A DNA stretch of 64,000 nt from Planctomycetaceae bacterium (GTDB taxonomy: Bacteria; Planctomycetota; Planctomycetia; Gemmatales; Gemmataceae), in the NCBI GenBank assembly GCA_013823135.1, contig PNLP01000026.1, positions 25,185-89,184 of the forward strand, in the 5' to 3' direction. Under the pieces are notes generated by a model, which saw nothing but the letters and a program-made list of their open reading frames with translations, had not been told where the DNA came from and made no database searches. Within the stretch, counting starts at the first letter, position 1; every line of letters starts with the position of its first letter. Made by a program: the position numbers and the translations under genes. This document shows, piece after piece, positions 38,088 through 46,989 of this stretch.

Positions 38088-38116
38088 TTGACAACGACCC
38101 GCGCTGGCGCTACAAC
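38088..38116 (+). promoter_or_regulatory. Promoter of tRNA-Glu (-35 TTGACA, -10 TACAAC)
   Basis: A consensus TTGACA at 38088-38093 and TACAAC at 38111-38116 are separated by exactly 17 bp. The -10 box ends 8 bp before the first tRNA base. This is the clearest housekeeping sigma-70-type promoter in the window. Confidence 0.8.
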
Positions 38117-38124
38117 AACTGAAC

Positions 38125-38197
38125 GGCCCTATCGTCTAGTGGCCTAGGACGGAGCCCTCTCAAGGCTCAAACCCGGGTTCGAATCCCGGTAGGGTCA
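38125..38197 (+). tRNA. tRNA-Glu (anticodon CUC)
   Basis: The 73-nt sequence folds as a full cloverleaf. The acceptor stem is GGCCCTA/TAGGGTC (one G-T pair, discriminator A), and the D arm is GTCTAGTGGCCTAGGAC. The anticodon stem GAGCC/GGCTC encloses the loop CTCTCAA, giving anticodon CTC for Glu (GAG codons). The T arm CCGGGTTCGAATCCCGG is canonical. The CCA end is not encoded. Confidence 0.95.
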
Positions 38198-38520
38198 TTT
38201 GATCTCGGGGCTTGAGACTACCTGAGAAGATCGAAGCGGACAGATTCGGACGGGATGCTTGGAAATCAAGCAACCCATCCAAATCTGTCCGCTTCGATCT
38301 TTTATGGTCTGCTCGGTCCGTATTACCAGCAGACCGATTTTGTCGCCAGCGAATTGTCCAGCCAGAGGCACATCTCCACACTCGCTCGAACGGCACAAAA
38401 AATCTCAGGAATGATACGCAGAACATCAGTTGTGTCGCGGTGCGAGCGATTACTAGACTTTTGGATCGGAATGCCACTCCACAAAGCCTGCCTGTCTTCT
38501 CATTTCCCGGGAGTCTGCTC
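38198..38520. other. 323-bp region after tRNA-Glu with a long hairpin
   Basis: No gene is supported between the tRNA and the start at 38521, although the plus-strand frame stays open. It contains the 35-bp imperfect hairpin at 38227-38301 and a smaller 8-bp inverted repeat, GGTCTGCT/AGCAGACC, near 38305-38334. Confidence 0.5.
38227..38301 (+). repeat. Long imperfect hairpin downstream of tRNA-Glu
   Basis: The arms at 38227-38261 (AAGATCGAAGCGGACAGATT...) and 38267-38301 pair with about three mismatches around the 5-nt loop GAAAT. The right arm runs into TTTT. It starts 29 nt after the tRNA 3' end, so it may terminate the tRNA transcript, but a 35-bp stem is unusual for that and a small mobile palindrome is equally possible. 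Confidence 0.7.
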
Positions 38521-39705
38521 ATGGCGACCGTCTTTCACACACTCTTCGTCGTGGCTCTGATCGCCACATCGTTACCACTCGTTGCCGCTGAACCTGAACC
38601 GAATCGCTCGCCAAAGCGGTTCGCCATCGTTTACAACCACGGCTACGCTGGCGATCACCTACCGAAGGATCGTGAACAGTTCGAGTCGCTCGTCAAGAGC
38701 GTGAAGTCGGCGCACTTTAACGTCATTCTTTGCCAGTATGAGCCGTGGCGAGCAGAGATCTGCAAGAAGCACGACATGAAGATCTTCGTCGATCTCCTCG
38801 TGCCGGCGCACCACGTTTTCAAGGCAACCGACGAGGCGAAGAAACTCTGCGAGAGCCTCAAGAACGATGACACGGTCTACGGCTACCACCTATGGAGCGA
38901 CAACATCACTGACGCGACTGTCGCTGGGCGAACGCGGGACGTGAAGAACGTTCACGAGTGGGACCCGAATCACCCCGCATACGTCGGCGCCACGTACATG
39001 AACCGCGTTAGCCGCGTTGAGGGAATGGACGTGTTTGGGTACTACGACTTCCACTGGAAGCGAGGCGGGCACTGGGACCACCTGAACAGAGCGATGGCAA
39101 CCGCGCAAACAAAGAAAGTCGGCTTCCTGCGATACGACGACGCAACATCAGGCGTCGTCGGCAAGGGTAACTCGAATCGTGTCGGTTACACCTACGCCAC
39201 CAGCATCCCTTTCGGATTGAAGGGTTACATTTATCATTACACGGGCGGCATCACCGACAAGAAGACGTTCGCTCTCGACCCTCTCGGCGAAGATTTGAAG
39301 AAGGTCAACGCCCGATTCGCTGTGGTTGGTGACGAATTGATGAAGATAGGCGTGCCAACAGCAGTCTACTCGACTCCGATTACAAAGACTGCAAAGAACG
39401 ACCCAACCCCGGCAGCAGTGCCAGGTGGGTTGAAGGAGGTGCCCAAAGACCACTGGTTCCGATTCATCGCCGGCAAGGTTCTTGTTGGGGAGTTTACCGA
39501 CCCCGAGAAGCGCAACGTCCTTGTCTTCGCCAACCACAACCCCTACGAGTCGCAAGAGGTCAAAATCGAGTTCGGGACGGAACCGAAGATCATCGAATTC
39601 TTCGACCGAGTGGCAAAGAAGTGGGTTGCATTGAAAATCGCTGCGAAAACGGCGACGGTTCCAGTTGAGGATCATGGCGTCGAACTGATACGAGTGACCC
39701 GATGA
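38521..39705 (+). CDS. Secreted protein, putative TIM-barrel glycosidase-like
   Basis: The start is Met 38521 (MATVFHTLFVVALIATSLPL), giving a signal peptide ending near AAEPEP and 394 aa; the frame upstream to 38212 crosses a hairpin. The sequence order suggests an alpha/beta barrel: FAIVYNHGYAGDHLPKD, a HFNVILCQYEPWRAEI strand, DMKIFVDLLVPAHH, VYGYHLWSDNIT and GMDVFGYYDFHWKRGGHWDH. The last ~90 residues look like a beta-sandwich accessory domain (KRNVLVFANHNPYESQEVKIEFG). This architecture resembles secreted glycoside hydrolases, but no family could be named and catalytic acids are not assigned. It is less GC-biased than its neighbours and lies next to a tRNA, which could reflect acquisition. 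Confidence 0.6.
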   Translation: MATVFHTLFVVALIATSLPLVAAEPEPNRSPKRFAIVYNHGYAGDHLPKDREQFESLVKSVKSAHFNVILCQYEPWRAEICKKHDMKIFVDLLVPAHHVFKATDEAKKLCESLKNDDTVYGYHLWSDNITDATVAGRTRDVKNVHEWDPNHPAYVGATYMNRVSRVEGMDVFGYYDFHWKRGGHWDHLNRAMATAQTKKVGFLRYDDATSGVVGKGNSNRVGYTYATSIPFGLKGYIYHYTGGITDKKTFALDPLGEDLKKVNARFAVVGDELMKIGVPTAVYSTPITKTAKNDPTPAAVPGGLKEVPKDHWFRFIAGKVLVGEFTDPEKRNVLVFANHNPYESQEVKIEFGTEPKIIEFFDRVAKKWVALKIAAKTATVPVEDHGVELIRVTR

Positions 39706-39706
39706 A

Positions 39707-39998
39707 CAATGTGGATGTGGCTACCCGACGACCGTGATCAAGCCTGGCGACAACGTCACGTTCCTGGTCCGCACGTTCCGCACGATCGAGGGGAAGGAGG
39801 CGTGGGACTTCGGAGACGGGATCCCAAAGGAGGAGGTGCGGAGCGACGGGAACGCGGTGATGCTGGCGAAAGATGGGTACGCCCACACCGTCCACCGGTA
39901 CGAGAAGCCCGAGCACTACCTCGTGCTGGGTCGAACGCACCAATGGACGTGGCGAGACGGCGATCACCCGGCTGCACGTCCGCATCGGTAATGAATAA
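39707..39998 (+). pseudogene. Frameshifted PKD-domain remnant
   Basis: From just after the stop at 39705 the frame reads YPTTVIKPGDNVTFLVRTF, then EAWDFGDGIPKEEV, matching the PKD beta-sandwich signature (WDFGDG). It reads through HRYEKPEHYLVL near 39930. There the frame breaks: shifting by one base restores a sensible ending, VERTNGRGETAITRLHVRIG, with a stop at 39998. A single extra G in the CTGGGTC stretch explains the shift. No start or signal peptide is present, so this is the 3' remnant of a larger surface-protein gene. It abuts the 394-aa gene, suggesting a deletion junction. Confidence 0.75.
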
Positions 39999-40047
39999 CC
40001 GTGACTTGCGGCCGCGTCGGGAAGGTGAACCAGAGGAGGAGACAGGC

Positions 40048-40515
40048 ATGAGTGGCGTCAACGCTCGCGGCGGCAAGGACGACCCGCACGACCTGGCTCG
40101 CTTCGTCGCGGCGCAGGCTGGCGACTACGAAACCGCTCTCGCCGAGGTTCGGGCCGGGCGCAAGCGGTCACACTGGATGTGGTACATCTTTCCGCAACTC
40201 GACGGACTCGGGTTCAGCGAGATGGCCCGGAGGTACGCCATCAAGTGCCGGGCGGAAGCGGAGGCATACCTCAAGCACCCCATCCTCGGGCCTCGACTCG
40301 TTGACATCTGCGGGGCCACGCTCGGTGTCGATGGGCGATCCGCTTACGAGATCTTCGGCTCACCCGACGACATGAAACTGAAGTCCTGCGTTACGTTGTT
40401 CGCGACGGTGTCGCCACCGGGTTCAGTGTTCGAGCGGGTGCTTCAGAAGTTCTTCCACGGCGAACGCGACGGCCAGACACTCCAACTCCTCGGTACGGTG
40501 CCCCAAGTCGAGTGA
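40048..40515 (+). CDS. DUF1810 family protein
   Basis: This 155-aa protein starts at Met 40048, preceded by a strong GAGGAGGA ribosome-binding site at 40033-40040. The family pattern is clear: DLARFVAAQAGDYETALAEV, a KRSHWMWYIFPQLDGLGFSE block, and AYLKHPILGPRLVDI. DUF1810 proteins are small, cytoplasmic and of unknown function, about 140 aa. A divergent, longer frame starting upstream at 39709 runs through the PKD remnant and is not believed. The gene appears to stand alone between the PKD remnant and the DUF1552 gene. Confidence 0.93.
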   Translation: MSGVNARGGKDDPHDLARFVAAQAGDYETALAEVRAGRKRSHWMWYIFPQLDGLGFSEMARRYAIKCRAEAEAYLKHPILGPRLVDICGATLGVDGRSAYEIFGSPDDMKLKSCVTLFATVSPPGSVFERVLQKFFHGERDGQTLQLLGTVPQVE

Positions 40516-40628
40516 GGTGTTGGCAGTTGACGAGTTTTCGAATCCGTGATCGACTCCCTAGCACACGCCGCTCAGGTGGCTAAGCTCAACGCAACCCTTG
40601 TGCCACGAATAACCAGTTGGGTAGACAC

Positions 40629-41894
40629 ATGAATCCGCGATTCAACCGAAGACAAATTCTCAAGGCGGGATCGGCGATTCTGGCTCTCCCCTGGCTGGAG
40701 TCCCTGGCTCCAGCGCAGGAGAAAGCCCCACCCAAGCGGATCATCACCGTCTGCACGAGCTTCGGTCTGTATGGCCCCGCGTTCTTTCCCGCGAAGGCCG
40801 GGAAAGATTACGAAGCGAGTGAATACCTGAAGGTGCTCAGCGATCTTCGCGACCAGTTCACCGTATTCTCGGGCATCTCGCACCCCGACATCGGTGGCGA
40901 TCATGCCTCGGAAGCGTGCTTCCTCACAAGTGCCAAGCACCCGACTCGCCCCGGGTTCCGCAACACGATCTCTCTCGACGTGGCCGCATCGCAACATGTC
41001 GCCGGAGCCACGCGATTCCCGCTGATGACGCTCTCGACTCAGGACAGTAGCCCGTTGTCGTACACGCCGACCGGAGCCGGCATCCCCGCGATGAGCACTC
41101 CGTCGCAGATCTACGCCCGGATGTTCCTGGCCGGGAACAAGGGCGACGTGGACAAGGAACTCGAACGGCTCAAGCGTGGCAAGAGTATGCTCGACCGCAT
41201 GAAGGAACGGCTCGCGGAGTTGAGCAAGTCAGTGAGTCAAATTGATCGCCAGCAAATCGCCGACTACACCGAAGCAGTGCGTGATCTGGAAAAGCAAATC
41301 GTTTCCGAGGAAGCGTGGGTGAATCGGCCCAAGCCCAAGGTGAGCGAACCGGCACCAACCGAGAACTTCCCGAGTCCGTTTTCGGATCGCAGCAACAGCA
41401 TCGGTCGCGCGAAGGTTCTGTTTCAACTCGCCAAGCTCGCGGTGCAAACCGACTCGACGCGAGTTGTGACCATCTTCATCAAGGGCATGGACGAGAAGCC
41501 GCCAATCCCCGGCATCGAAGAGGGTCACCACGGTCTCTCGCACCACGGCCGCAACCCCGCGAAGATCGATCAACTGAAGATCATCGAGAAGTTGAAGATG
41601 GCCGCGTTCCGAGAATTGCTCGCCTCACTGCGAGACACGAAGGAAGGCGCGGGAAGTTTGCTCGATTCCACACAGGTACTCATCGGCAGTAACCTCGGCG
41701 ACGCGAGCGGTCACGGCACGACAAATCTGCCAATCCTCCTCGCGGGCGGCGGTTACAAGCACGGCCAGCACATCGCGGGGAATGTTGCCAACAACACGCC
41801 GCTGGCCAAGTTGTACGTCAACATGCTTCAGAAGTTCGGCATGGGGACCGACAAGTTCGGCTCCGGCTCCGGCACCATCACGGAACTGAGTTAA
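40629..41894 (+). CDS. DUF1552 protein with Tat-like signal
   Basis: The start is Met 40629 (MNPRFNRRQILKAGSAILAL), giving 421 aa with a twin-arginine-like NRRQIL motif and a short hydrophobic region. DUF1552 landmarks include RIITVCTSFGLYGPAFFP, DQFTVFSGISHPDIGGDHASEACFL and EGHHGLSHHGRNPAKIDQL, and the ending SNLGDASGHGTTNLPILLAGGG. This fold is related to DUF1501 (alkaline phosphatase-like superfamily). It is followed 91 bp downstream by the DUF1592-family gene at 41986; the pair is a recurrent planctomycete arrangement. A GTTTAGC-type palindrome lies between them. Enzymatic function is unknown. Confidence 0.93.
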   Translation: MNPRFNRRQILKAGSAILALPWLESLAPAQEKAPPKRIITVCTSFGLYGPAFFPAKAGKDYEASEYLKVLSDLRDQFTVFSGISHPDIGGDHASEACFLTSAKHPTRPGFRNTISLDVAASQHVAGATRFPLMTLSTQDSSPLSYTPTGAGIPAMSTPSQIYARMFLAGNKGDVDKELERLKRGKSMLDRMKERLAELSKSVSQIDRQQIADYTEAVRDLEKQIVSEEAWVNRPKPKVSEPAPTENFPSPFSDRSNSIGRAKVLFQLAKLAVQTDSTRVVTIFIKGMDEKPPIPGIEEGHHGLSHHGRNPAKIDQLKIIEKLKMAAFRELLASLRDTKEGAGSLLDSTQVLIGSNLGDASGHGTTNLPILLAGGGYKHGQHIAGNVANNTPLAKLYVNMLQKFGMGTDKFGSGSGTITELS

Positions 41895-41903
41895 CCGATT
41901 CCC

Positions 41904-41957
41904 GTTGAGCGGCTGCCGCGACGCGGCGACGCGGACCCGTTGGGTCCGCCGCTAAAC
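41904..41957. repeat. GTTTAGC-family palindromic repeat, copy 4 (variant)
   Basis: The left end is GTTGAGCGG (one base off the consensus), the right end CCGCTAAAC. Inner hairpins GCCGCGACGCGGC and GCGGACCC/GGGTCCGC suggest a three-way fold like copy 1. It begins 9 nt after the DUF1552 stop codon, between two genes of one operon. Confidence 0.78.
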
Positions 41958-41985
41958 ATAAACCACATCATCCTGCGAGTCGCCC

Positions 41986-44412
41986 ATGCGTGTTCTGCTG
42001 CCGTTCATCTTGCTGTTCGTGGTTCACACCACCGCTCGTGCGGACGATGCGTCGGCCGCGTTTCAGAAGCAAGTGCTGCCGATTCTGACGGCCCACTGCA
42101 CGGAATGCCACAGTGGCGAGAAGCCGAAAGGTAAGCTCGATCTCACTGGACCGCGAACGCTGGAACAACTCCGCACGCAGAGCAATCACTGGTTCAGTCT
42201 GCTGGATCGCGTCGAAGCGGGAACGATGCCGCCAAAGGGATCCGAGCCGCTCAAGCCCACGGAGAAGCAAGCCCTCGCGGGGTGGGTTCGCGGCGAATTC
42301 ACGACGCTCCTGATCGAACAGCAGCGGCAGGAAGGGCGGAGCAAGTTCCGCCGACTGTCCCGCAATGAATACGCGAACACCGTGCAGGACATCTTCGGCA
42401 TTCGCCCCCCTGCTGTGCGTCTGATGCCCAGCGACGGCCGTGTCGATGGCTACGACAAAGTCAGCGCCGCGTTGCCGTTCTCGACGGCGACCACGGAAGG
42501 CCAACTGCGGATCGCCGAAGACATGGTGAATCGGATGTTCGCTCTTCCCGAAACGAAGGTGAACTACCGCCTCTGGTCAGTTGGAAGTGAGCAGTCGAAG
42601 GGACACCTGCTCGAGTTGCCGGACGGCTGGCATGTCTCGTTCAACACCGACACGGCTTCCGGCCCATTGCGGAAAGGCACCGGGCCCGACGGCAAGAACG
42701 CGAACGGGTTCCCCGGTCCGCGGAAGCCGGGCCTACATCGCTTGCGTATCTCAGCTTATGGCTATCAAACCGACAAGCCGCTTCCGGTCGGGATCTACGT
42801 TGGCCACGTCTTCGCGTATCCGCAGATTCTCGACCTCGTCAAGATCATTGAAATTCCACCCGGCAAGCCCTCCATTGTGGAGGCAGAAGTGTACCTGAGA
42901 ACGGGCCGCGACAGCGACGGTCCCAGCGACGACGGCATCCGCCTCATTCCGTTGGGGCTCGGCGTTCCGGTGCCGAAGAACACGCAAGCCTCCGTGTTGG
43001 GCAAAGGTCCGGGCCTGGCTTTGCAGTGGGTGGATGTCGAAGAACTCGAAGACACGCTGCCAGGCCAACGGCTCTTCACAGCGGACATGCCCGCCGCCGT
43101 TCGCACAGCCTTCACCCAGAACGCCACGCTGAAAGCCGCCAAACTCTCCCGCGACGAACTCCAGGCCGTCATGAAGAAGTTGTTCGGCGCGATTGGTGCC
43201 CGGTTGTTCCGCCGCGATCTCACGGAAGCCGAGCTTTCCCACTGTGTGAACAACTACATGAAGGCCGTGGACGCGGGAGCAACCTTGCGTGCGGCTTTCG
43301 TGAACGAAGTCTCTTCGATGATGGCAGCGCCCGATTCCCTCTGCGTCGTGGAGCAACCGGGCAAGTTGAACGACTTCGCGCTCGCCTCGCGGCTGTCGTA
43401 CTTTCTGTGGAACTCGGCCCCCGATGAAGAACTCCTCGACGTCGCTCGCAAGGGCACGCTCAGCGATCCACAAGTGTTGCGGGCTCAGACGGAACGACTG
43501 CTGAAAGCTCCAAAATCCGAGCGGTTCGTGAAGGACTTCCTCGATCAATGGCTCGGCCTTTGGGGCATCGACAACACCACGCCGGACAAGGATCTGTACC
43601 CGGATTACGACGACCTGCTGAAATTCTCGAGTGTGATGGAAACACAAGCGACGTTCCGCCACATGCTCGACAAGAACCTGAGCGTTCGCGCCTTCGTGGC
43701 ACCAGATTGGGCGATGGTCAACTCGCGGCTGGCGAAACATTACGGATTCCCCGCTGTCGAAGGCTTCGGCATTCGCGAAGTCCGTTTGCCAGCCGAGACA
43801 CCGTTCGGTGGCATCTGGACGCAACCCTCAACGATGAAAGTGACCGCGAACGGCACGCTCACGTCGCCGGTCAAGCGTGGCGTGTGGGTCGCGGAACGAT
43901 TACTCGGAACGCCGATTCCGCCACCGCCCGCGAACATCGACCCGGTCGATCCCGATACTCGCGGAGCGAAAACGCTGCGTGAACAACTCGCACTCCACAG
44001 CGGCAAGGGATCATGTGCAGCGTGTCATGCGCGGTTCGATCCGTATGGCTTTGCCCTGGAGAGTTTCGACGTGATGGGCAACTTCCGCACGAATTATCGC
44101 GCGATCGACAGCACGGCACCCAAGGGCAAGAGCAAATGGAAGGATGGCCTACCTGTGGACTCGACCGGTGTGACGCCTGACGGGAAAGCGTTCGCGGGAG
44201 TGAAGGAACTGCGTGAAATGTTGGCGAAGAACCCCGATCAACTCGCCCGTGGAGTGACGCGACACCTGCTCACCTACGCCACAGGCCATCCCGCGACGCC
44301 CCTGGATCAGCCCACAATCGAAGCCATCGTGAAAGGTGCCGCCAAGGACAACTTCGGGTTGCGCTCGCTCGTTCACGGCGTCGTGCAGAGTGAAGTGTTC
44401 CAGTCGAAATAA
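41986..44412 (+). CDS. DUF1592/DUF1588/DUF1585 family cytochrome c-like protein
   Basis: This 808-aa protein has a signal peptide (MRVLLPFILLFVVHTTARA). A cytochrome c-like segment follows, with CTECHSGEKPKGKLDLTG (heme motif CTECH, about residues 38-42). The order is then DUF1587 (FRRLSRNEYANTVQDIFGIRPP), a CBM-like middle part, DUF1595/DUF1592 (RLFRRDLTEAELSHCVNNY; ASRLSYFLWNSAPDEELLDVA) and DUF1588 (NGTLTSPVKRGVWVAERLLG, with a second heme-like CAACHARFDPYGFALES). DUF1585 closes it (LARGVTRHLLTYATGHP). It is paired with the DUF1552 gene. The two CxxCH motifs suggest electron transfer, but no donor is known. Confidence 0.92.
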   Translation: MRVLLPFILLFVVHTTARADDASAAFQKQVLPILTAHCTECHSGEKPKGKLDLTGPRTLEQLRTQSNHWFSLLDRVEAGTMPPKGSEPLKPTEKQALAGWVRGEFTTLLIEQQRQEGRSKFRRLSRNEYANTVQDIFGIRPPAVRLMPSDGRVDGYDKVSAALPFSTATTEGQLRIAEDMVNRMFALPETKVNYRLWSVGSEQSKGHLLELPDGWHVSFNTDTASGPLRKGTGPDGKNANGFPGPRKPGLHRLRISAYGYQTDKPLPVGIYVGHVFAYPQILDLVKIIEIPPGKPSIVEAEVYLRTGRDSDGPSDDGIRLIPLGLGVPVPKNTQASVLGKGPGLALQWVDVEELEDTLPGQRLFTADMPAAVRTAFTQNATLKAAKLSRDELQAVMKKLFGAIGARLFRRDLTEAELSHCVNNYMKAVDAGATLRAAFVNEVSSMMAAPDSLCVVEQPGKLNDFALASRLSYFLWNSAPDEELLDVARKGTLSDPQVLRAQTERLLKAPKSERFVKDFLDQWLGLWGIDNTTPDKDLYPDYDDLLKFSSVMETQATFRHMLDKNLSVRAFVAPDWAMVNSRLAKHYGFPAVEGFGIREVRLPAETPFGGIWTQPSTMKVTANGTLTSPVKRGVWVAERLLGTPIPPPPANIDPVDPDTRGAKTLREQLALHSGKGSCAACHARFDPYGFALESFDVMGNFRTNYRAIDSTAPKGKSKWKDGLPVDSTGVTPDGKAFAGVKELREMLAKNPDQLARGVTRHLLTYATGHPATPLDQPTIEAIVKGAAKDNFGLRSLVHGVVQSEVFQSK

Positions 44413-44445
44413 GAGCCATCTGCCAGATGCGGGCGATCCAACAAT

Positions 44446-45255
44446 TCACCGAGGTTGCCAGACGAGGAGTTCGCCTTTCCCGGGGACCGCTGCATCGCCA
44501 GTGTATCGCCGATACGTTCCGTCGTGGACATCATGGGGGATGGAGAACCCCAACTTCGCGAGGTGCTTCGAGTAGACTCCCAGGAACATCGGGTTGTAGT
44601 CGCAGGCGTGCGAGAACGTCGGCAGTAACCGCAGCGGCTTCATGCTGATGATGGTACCGCGAATCATCCACGCGCCGGTTCGCAACTCGGCCCCGCTCAT
44701 CAGCACGATGGTGCCGCCCTTCATCTGCAACCCGGCAAAGTCCCGCACCGGACCGCGGACCGCGATGAGGCCGCGTTTCATCCGCATGCCGAGTTCGATG
44801 CCCGCCGAGCCTTCAACGAGAATCGTGCCGCCGCTCATGCCTGACATGCTGCCGCGGTACGCGCACCCGAGCTGCCCGCCGGCGTTGCCGGCGATGTGGA
44901 TGGAGCCGCCCGACATTTCGCCACCGACCCAGTCTGTCGCGTTGCCAGTGACCTCGATGCTGCCGCCCTTCATGTACGCGCCGAGGTGCATCCCCGCGTT
45001 GCCGACGACACGGATTCGGCCACGGGTCATGCCGCGACCGATCCACTTCACTTTCACAAGATCGCCTCGGATCTCGATGTCTTCGCCGCCCTCGCCCTCG
45101 ATGCTGAAGAAGTCGTCGAGCCGCAGCGACCGCTTGCCGAGCAGCACCGGCAGCGCTCGAATGGCTTCGAGCGACAGGCCGGCAAGCATGTCCGGACAGA
45201 GGGCTTCCGCCTCCAGCGGTACGGTCGTCAGTTCTTTGAGTGTCAGAGTGAGCAT
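44446..45255 (-). CDS. fwdC: Formylmethanofuran dehydrogenase subunit C (beta-helix)
   Basis: The start is Met 45255 (MLTLTLKELTTVPLEAEALC), giving 269 aa. The centre is a right-handed beta-helix built of repeats with G-rich turns (GNAGMHLGAYMKGGSIEVTGNA; GGQLGCAYRGSMSGMSGG), typical of FwdC/FhcC. It is related to the glutamate-synthase C-terminal domain. In the archaeal enzyme FwdC is a structural subunit of the FwdABC core. It is the last gene of the operon, 57 bp after fwdA. A helix-like tail (FSHACDYNPMFLGVYSKHL) follows the beta-helix, as in bacterial FhcC. Methylotroph operons call the homologue fhcC. Confidence 0.95.
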   Translation of the reverse strand: MLTLTLKELTTVPLEAEALCPDMLAGLSLEAIRALPVLLGKRSLRLDDFFSIEGEGGEDIEIRGDLVKVKWIGRGMTRGRIRVVGNAGMHLGAYMKGGSIEVTGNATDWVGGEMSGGSIHIAGNAGGQLGCAYRGSMSGMSGGTILVEGSAGIELGMRMKRGLIAVRGPVRDFAGLQMKGGTIVLMSGAELRTGAWMIRGTIISMKPLRLLPTFSHACDYNPMFLGVYSKHLAKLGFSIPHDVHDGTYRRYTGDAAVPGKGELLVWQPR

Positions 45256-45312
45256 CGGGAAACGATGAACAATAAGGGATGAATGAGGAATCACGCCCGC
45301 TGATCGAGATCG

Positions 45313-46962
45313 TTACCGGTGCGGCGTCCCGCAGTAATTGCACGGCTGCACTTCGAGCCCGTGGACGCGCTCGCAACTCACGGGGTAGTTCTCGAACGAC
45401 ATCGTGTAGTGCTGCTGGAACAGCGGCCGCAGGTAGTCCTCGATGCTCTCGTCGTACTGCGGCTTCACCGCGAACTGACGGCCTAACCCGGATTTCCGCA
45501 ACTCGCCTTCCTCGACGATCACCTCGCCGCCCTTGAGGACGTACCGCGGGTGGGCGAACATCTTCGCCACGTCCGTGCTCTCGTTGTAGATGGCGATGTC
45601 CGCATCCGCCCCCACGCCGAGATGACCCTTCTGCGTGAGCCCGAGCGTTCGCGCCGGCCCGGCCGACGTGATGGTCGCGATCTCACCGAGCGTGTACTCT
45701 CGCGTGAGTTCCGGCAGCACCATTCGGCTCAGCGTGCTATCCGGGAACTGCTTGAGTTGTTCCTTGCGGAACTCGAAACTCATCAACAACTGCACGATTT
45801 CCGGGTAGCGCCAGAAGGTCGCGCCATTGGGGTGGTCGGTCGTCAGGCAGATTCGCCACGGGTCCGTGATGAGCAGGAGCAGTTCCAGCCCGACCGCCCA
45901 CTGCACCGCGTTGACGACGTTCTTTTCCTTGTAGACGTAGGGCACGACGCCGCAGCCCGTCTCATTCTCAACGTCGAGGTTGCCCCACTTCCGGCCGGTG
46001 AGTTGGTACAGCAGGTGCTGCCACGGCCCGTCCGCCGTGACGGTGACGGTGTTGCCGAACAGCACGGCCCCGGCGTCGCACGTCAGGTTCGGGTTCGCGT
46101 TGAAGTGCTCGGCGATCTCGACTGCTGCGGACCGCATGGTAAACCAGTCGTCGCCGCCGTAGGCGTGGTACTGCAGGTGGGCGAGGTGTGCGCGTCGGCC
46201 TTCGAGCACCTTCATGGTCTCGATCGTGGTGCTCGCGTTGCCGGGCGCACCGAGGTTGTTGCAGTGGAGGTGAACGGGGTGCGGCAACTTCAGGTCGTCG
46301 GCGATCTGTGCCAGCGCCGCGACGATTTTGGACGGCGTCACCTTCTTGTATCCGGGCACGACGTCCGACAGCCCCTTGCAGTCCTTGCCCCACTTCCAGC
46401 CGGCGACGCCGCCGGGGTTCACGGCCTTGATGCCGTAGGCCTTTGCAGCCCACACGTACCACGCGACGACTTCCTTGGCACGCTCGTGTTCGTCGTTCTC
46501 CAGCAGATCGAGGACGAGTTCGTTGTTCGCCATCAGCACGCAGCAGGTCTTGTCGATGATGGGCGTGTCGTGGAGTTCCTCGTGCGTGTGCTTCGCGGAG
46601 AGAACCGGCACGGCGGCCTCGTTCGCGGTGGTCCAACCCATGCCGGCGTAGACGTAGCCGGTGGCGAACGTGGTGGGCGTGGTGCCGATGATGCCGGCCC
46701 GGCGCTCGGGGCTGTGGAAGATGGGCGTCGCCTTGCGGTGCTGCTCGGGGATGAGTCCGCGGGCGAAGTTGAGCGCCGCGCCGCCGATGTGTGTGTGAAC
46801 GTCGACGCCGCCGGGGAAGACGATCATGCCGGTGGCGTCGATGGTGCGTGCGCTGGCGTCCACGTCGGCGACGATCTTGCCGTCGGCAATGCAGACGTCG
46901 CGGACCTCGCCGTTGACGTTGTGGGCAGGGTCGTAAACCTTGCCGTTCCGAATCCGAAGCAT
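45313..46962 (-). CDS. fwdA: Formylmethanofuran dehydrogenase subunit A (amidohydrolase)
   Basis: This 549-aa protein starts at Met 46962. It is an amidohydrolase-superfamily enzyme: metal ligands are visible in FPGGVDVHTHIG (His56 and His58), a Lys-containing YGIKAVNPGGVAGWKWGKD, HLHCNNLGAPGN and the active-site LTTDHPNGATFWRYPE. FwdA interconverts formate and formylmethanofuran at a dinuclear metal site; in archaea, formate made at the FwdB metal site passes here through a tunnel. Length matches FwdA/FhcA (~550 aa). The gene lies 220 bp downstream of fwdB, the gap being filled by a large inverted repeat. Assignment is firm; the direction in vivo is not known. Confidence 0.96.
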   Translation of the reverse strand: MLRIRNGKVYDPAHNVNGEVRDVCIADGKIVADVDASARTIDATGMIVFPGGVDVHTHIGGAALNFARGLIPEQHRKATPIFHSPERRAGIIGTTPTTFATGYVYAGMGWTTANEAAVPVLSAKHTHEELHDTPIIDKTCCVLMANNELVLDLLENDEHERAKEVVAWYVWAAKAYGIKAVNPGGVAGWKWGKDCKGLSDVVPGYKKVTPSKIVAALAQIADDLKLPHPVHLHCNNLGAPGNASTTIETMKVLEGRRAHLAHLQYHAYGGDDWFTMRSAAVEIAEHFNANPNLTCDAGAVLFGNTVTVTADGPWQHLLYQLTGRKWGNLDVENETGCGVVPYVYKEKNVVNAVQWAVGLELLLLITDPWRICLTTDHPNGATFWRYPEIVQLLMSFEFRKEQLKQFPDSTLSRMVLPELTREYTLGEIATITSAGPARTLGLTQKGHLGVGADADIAIYNESTDVAKMFAHPRYVLKGGEVIVEEGELRKSGLGRQFAVKPQYDESIEDYLRPLFQQHYTMSFENYPVSCERVHGLEVQPCNYCGTPHR

Positions 46963-46989
46963 GGAGAGTTCCGCGGGTCCGCAGTATTC

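Noticed and set aside
39709..40515. A 268-codon plus-strand gene covering the PKD remnant and DUF1810
   Set aside because: The first part is the PKD region read in the wrong frame; DUF1810 homology begins near 40075 and a strong RBS precedes Met 40048.
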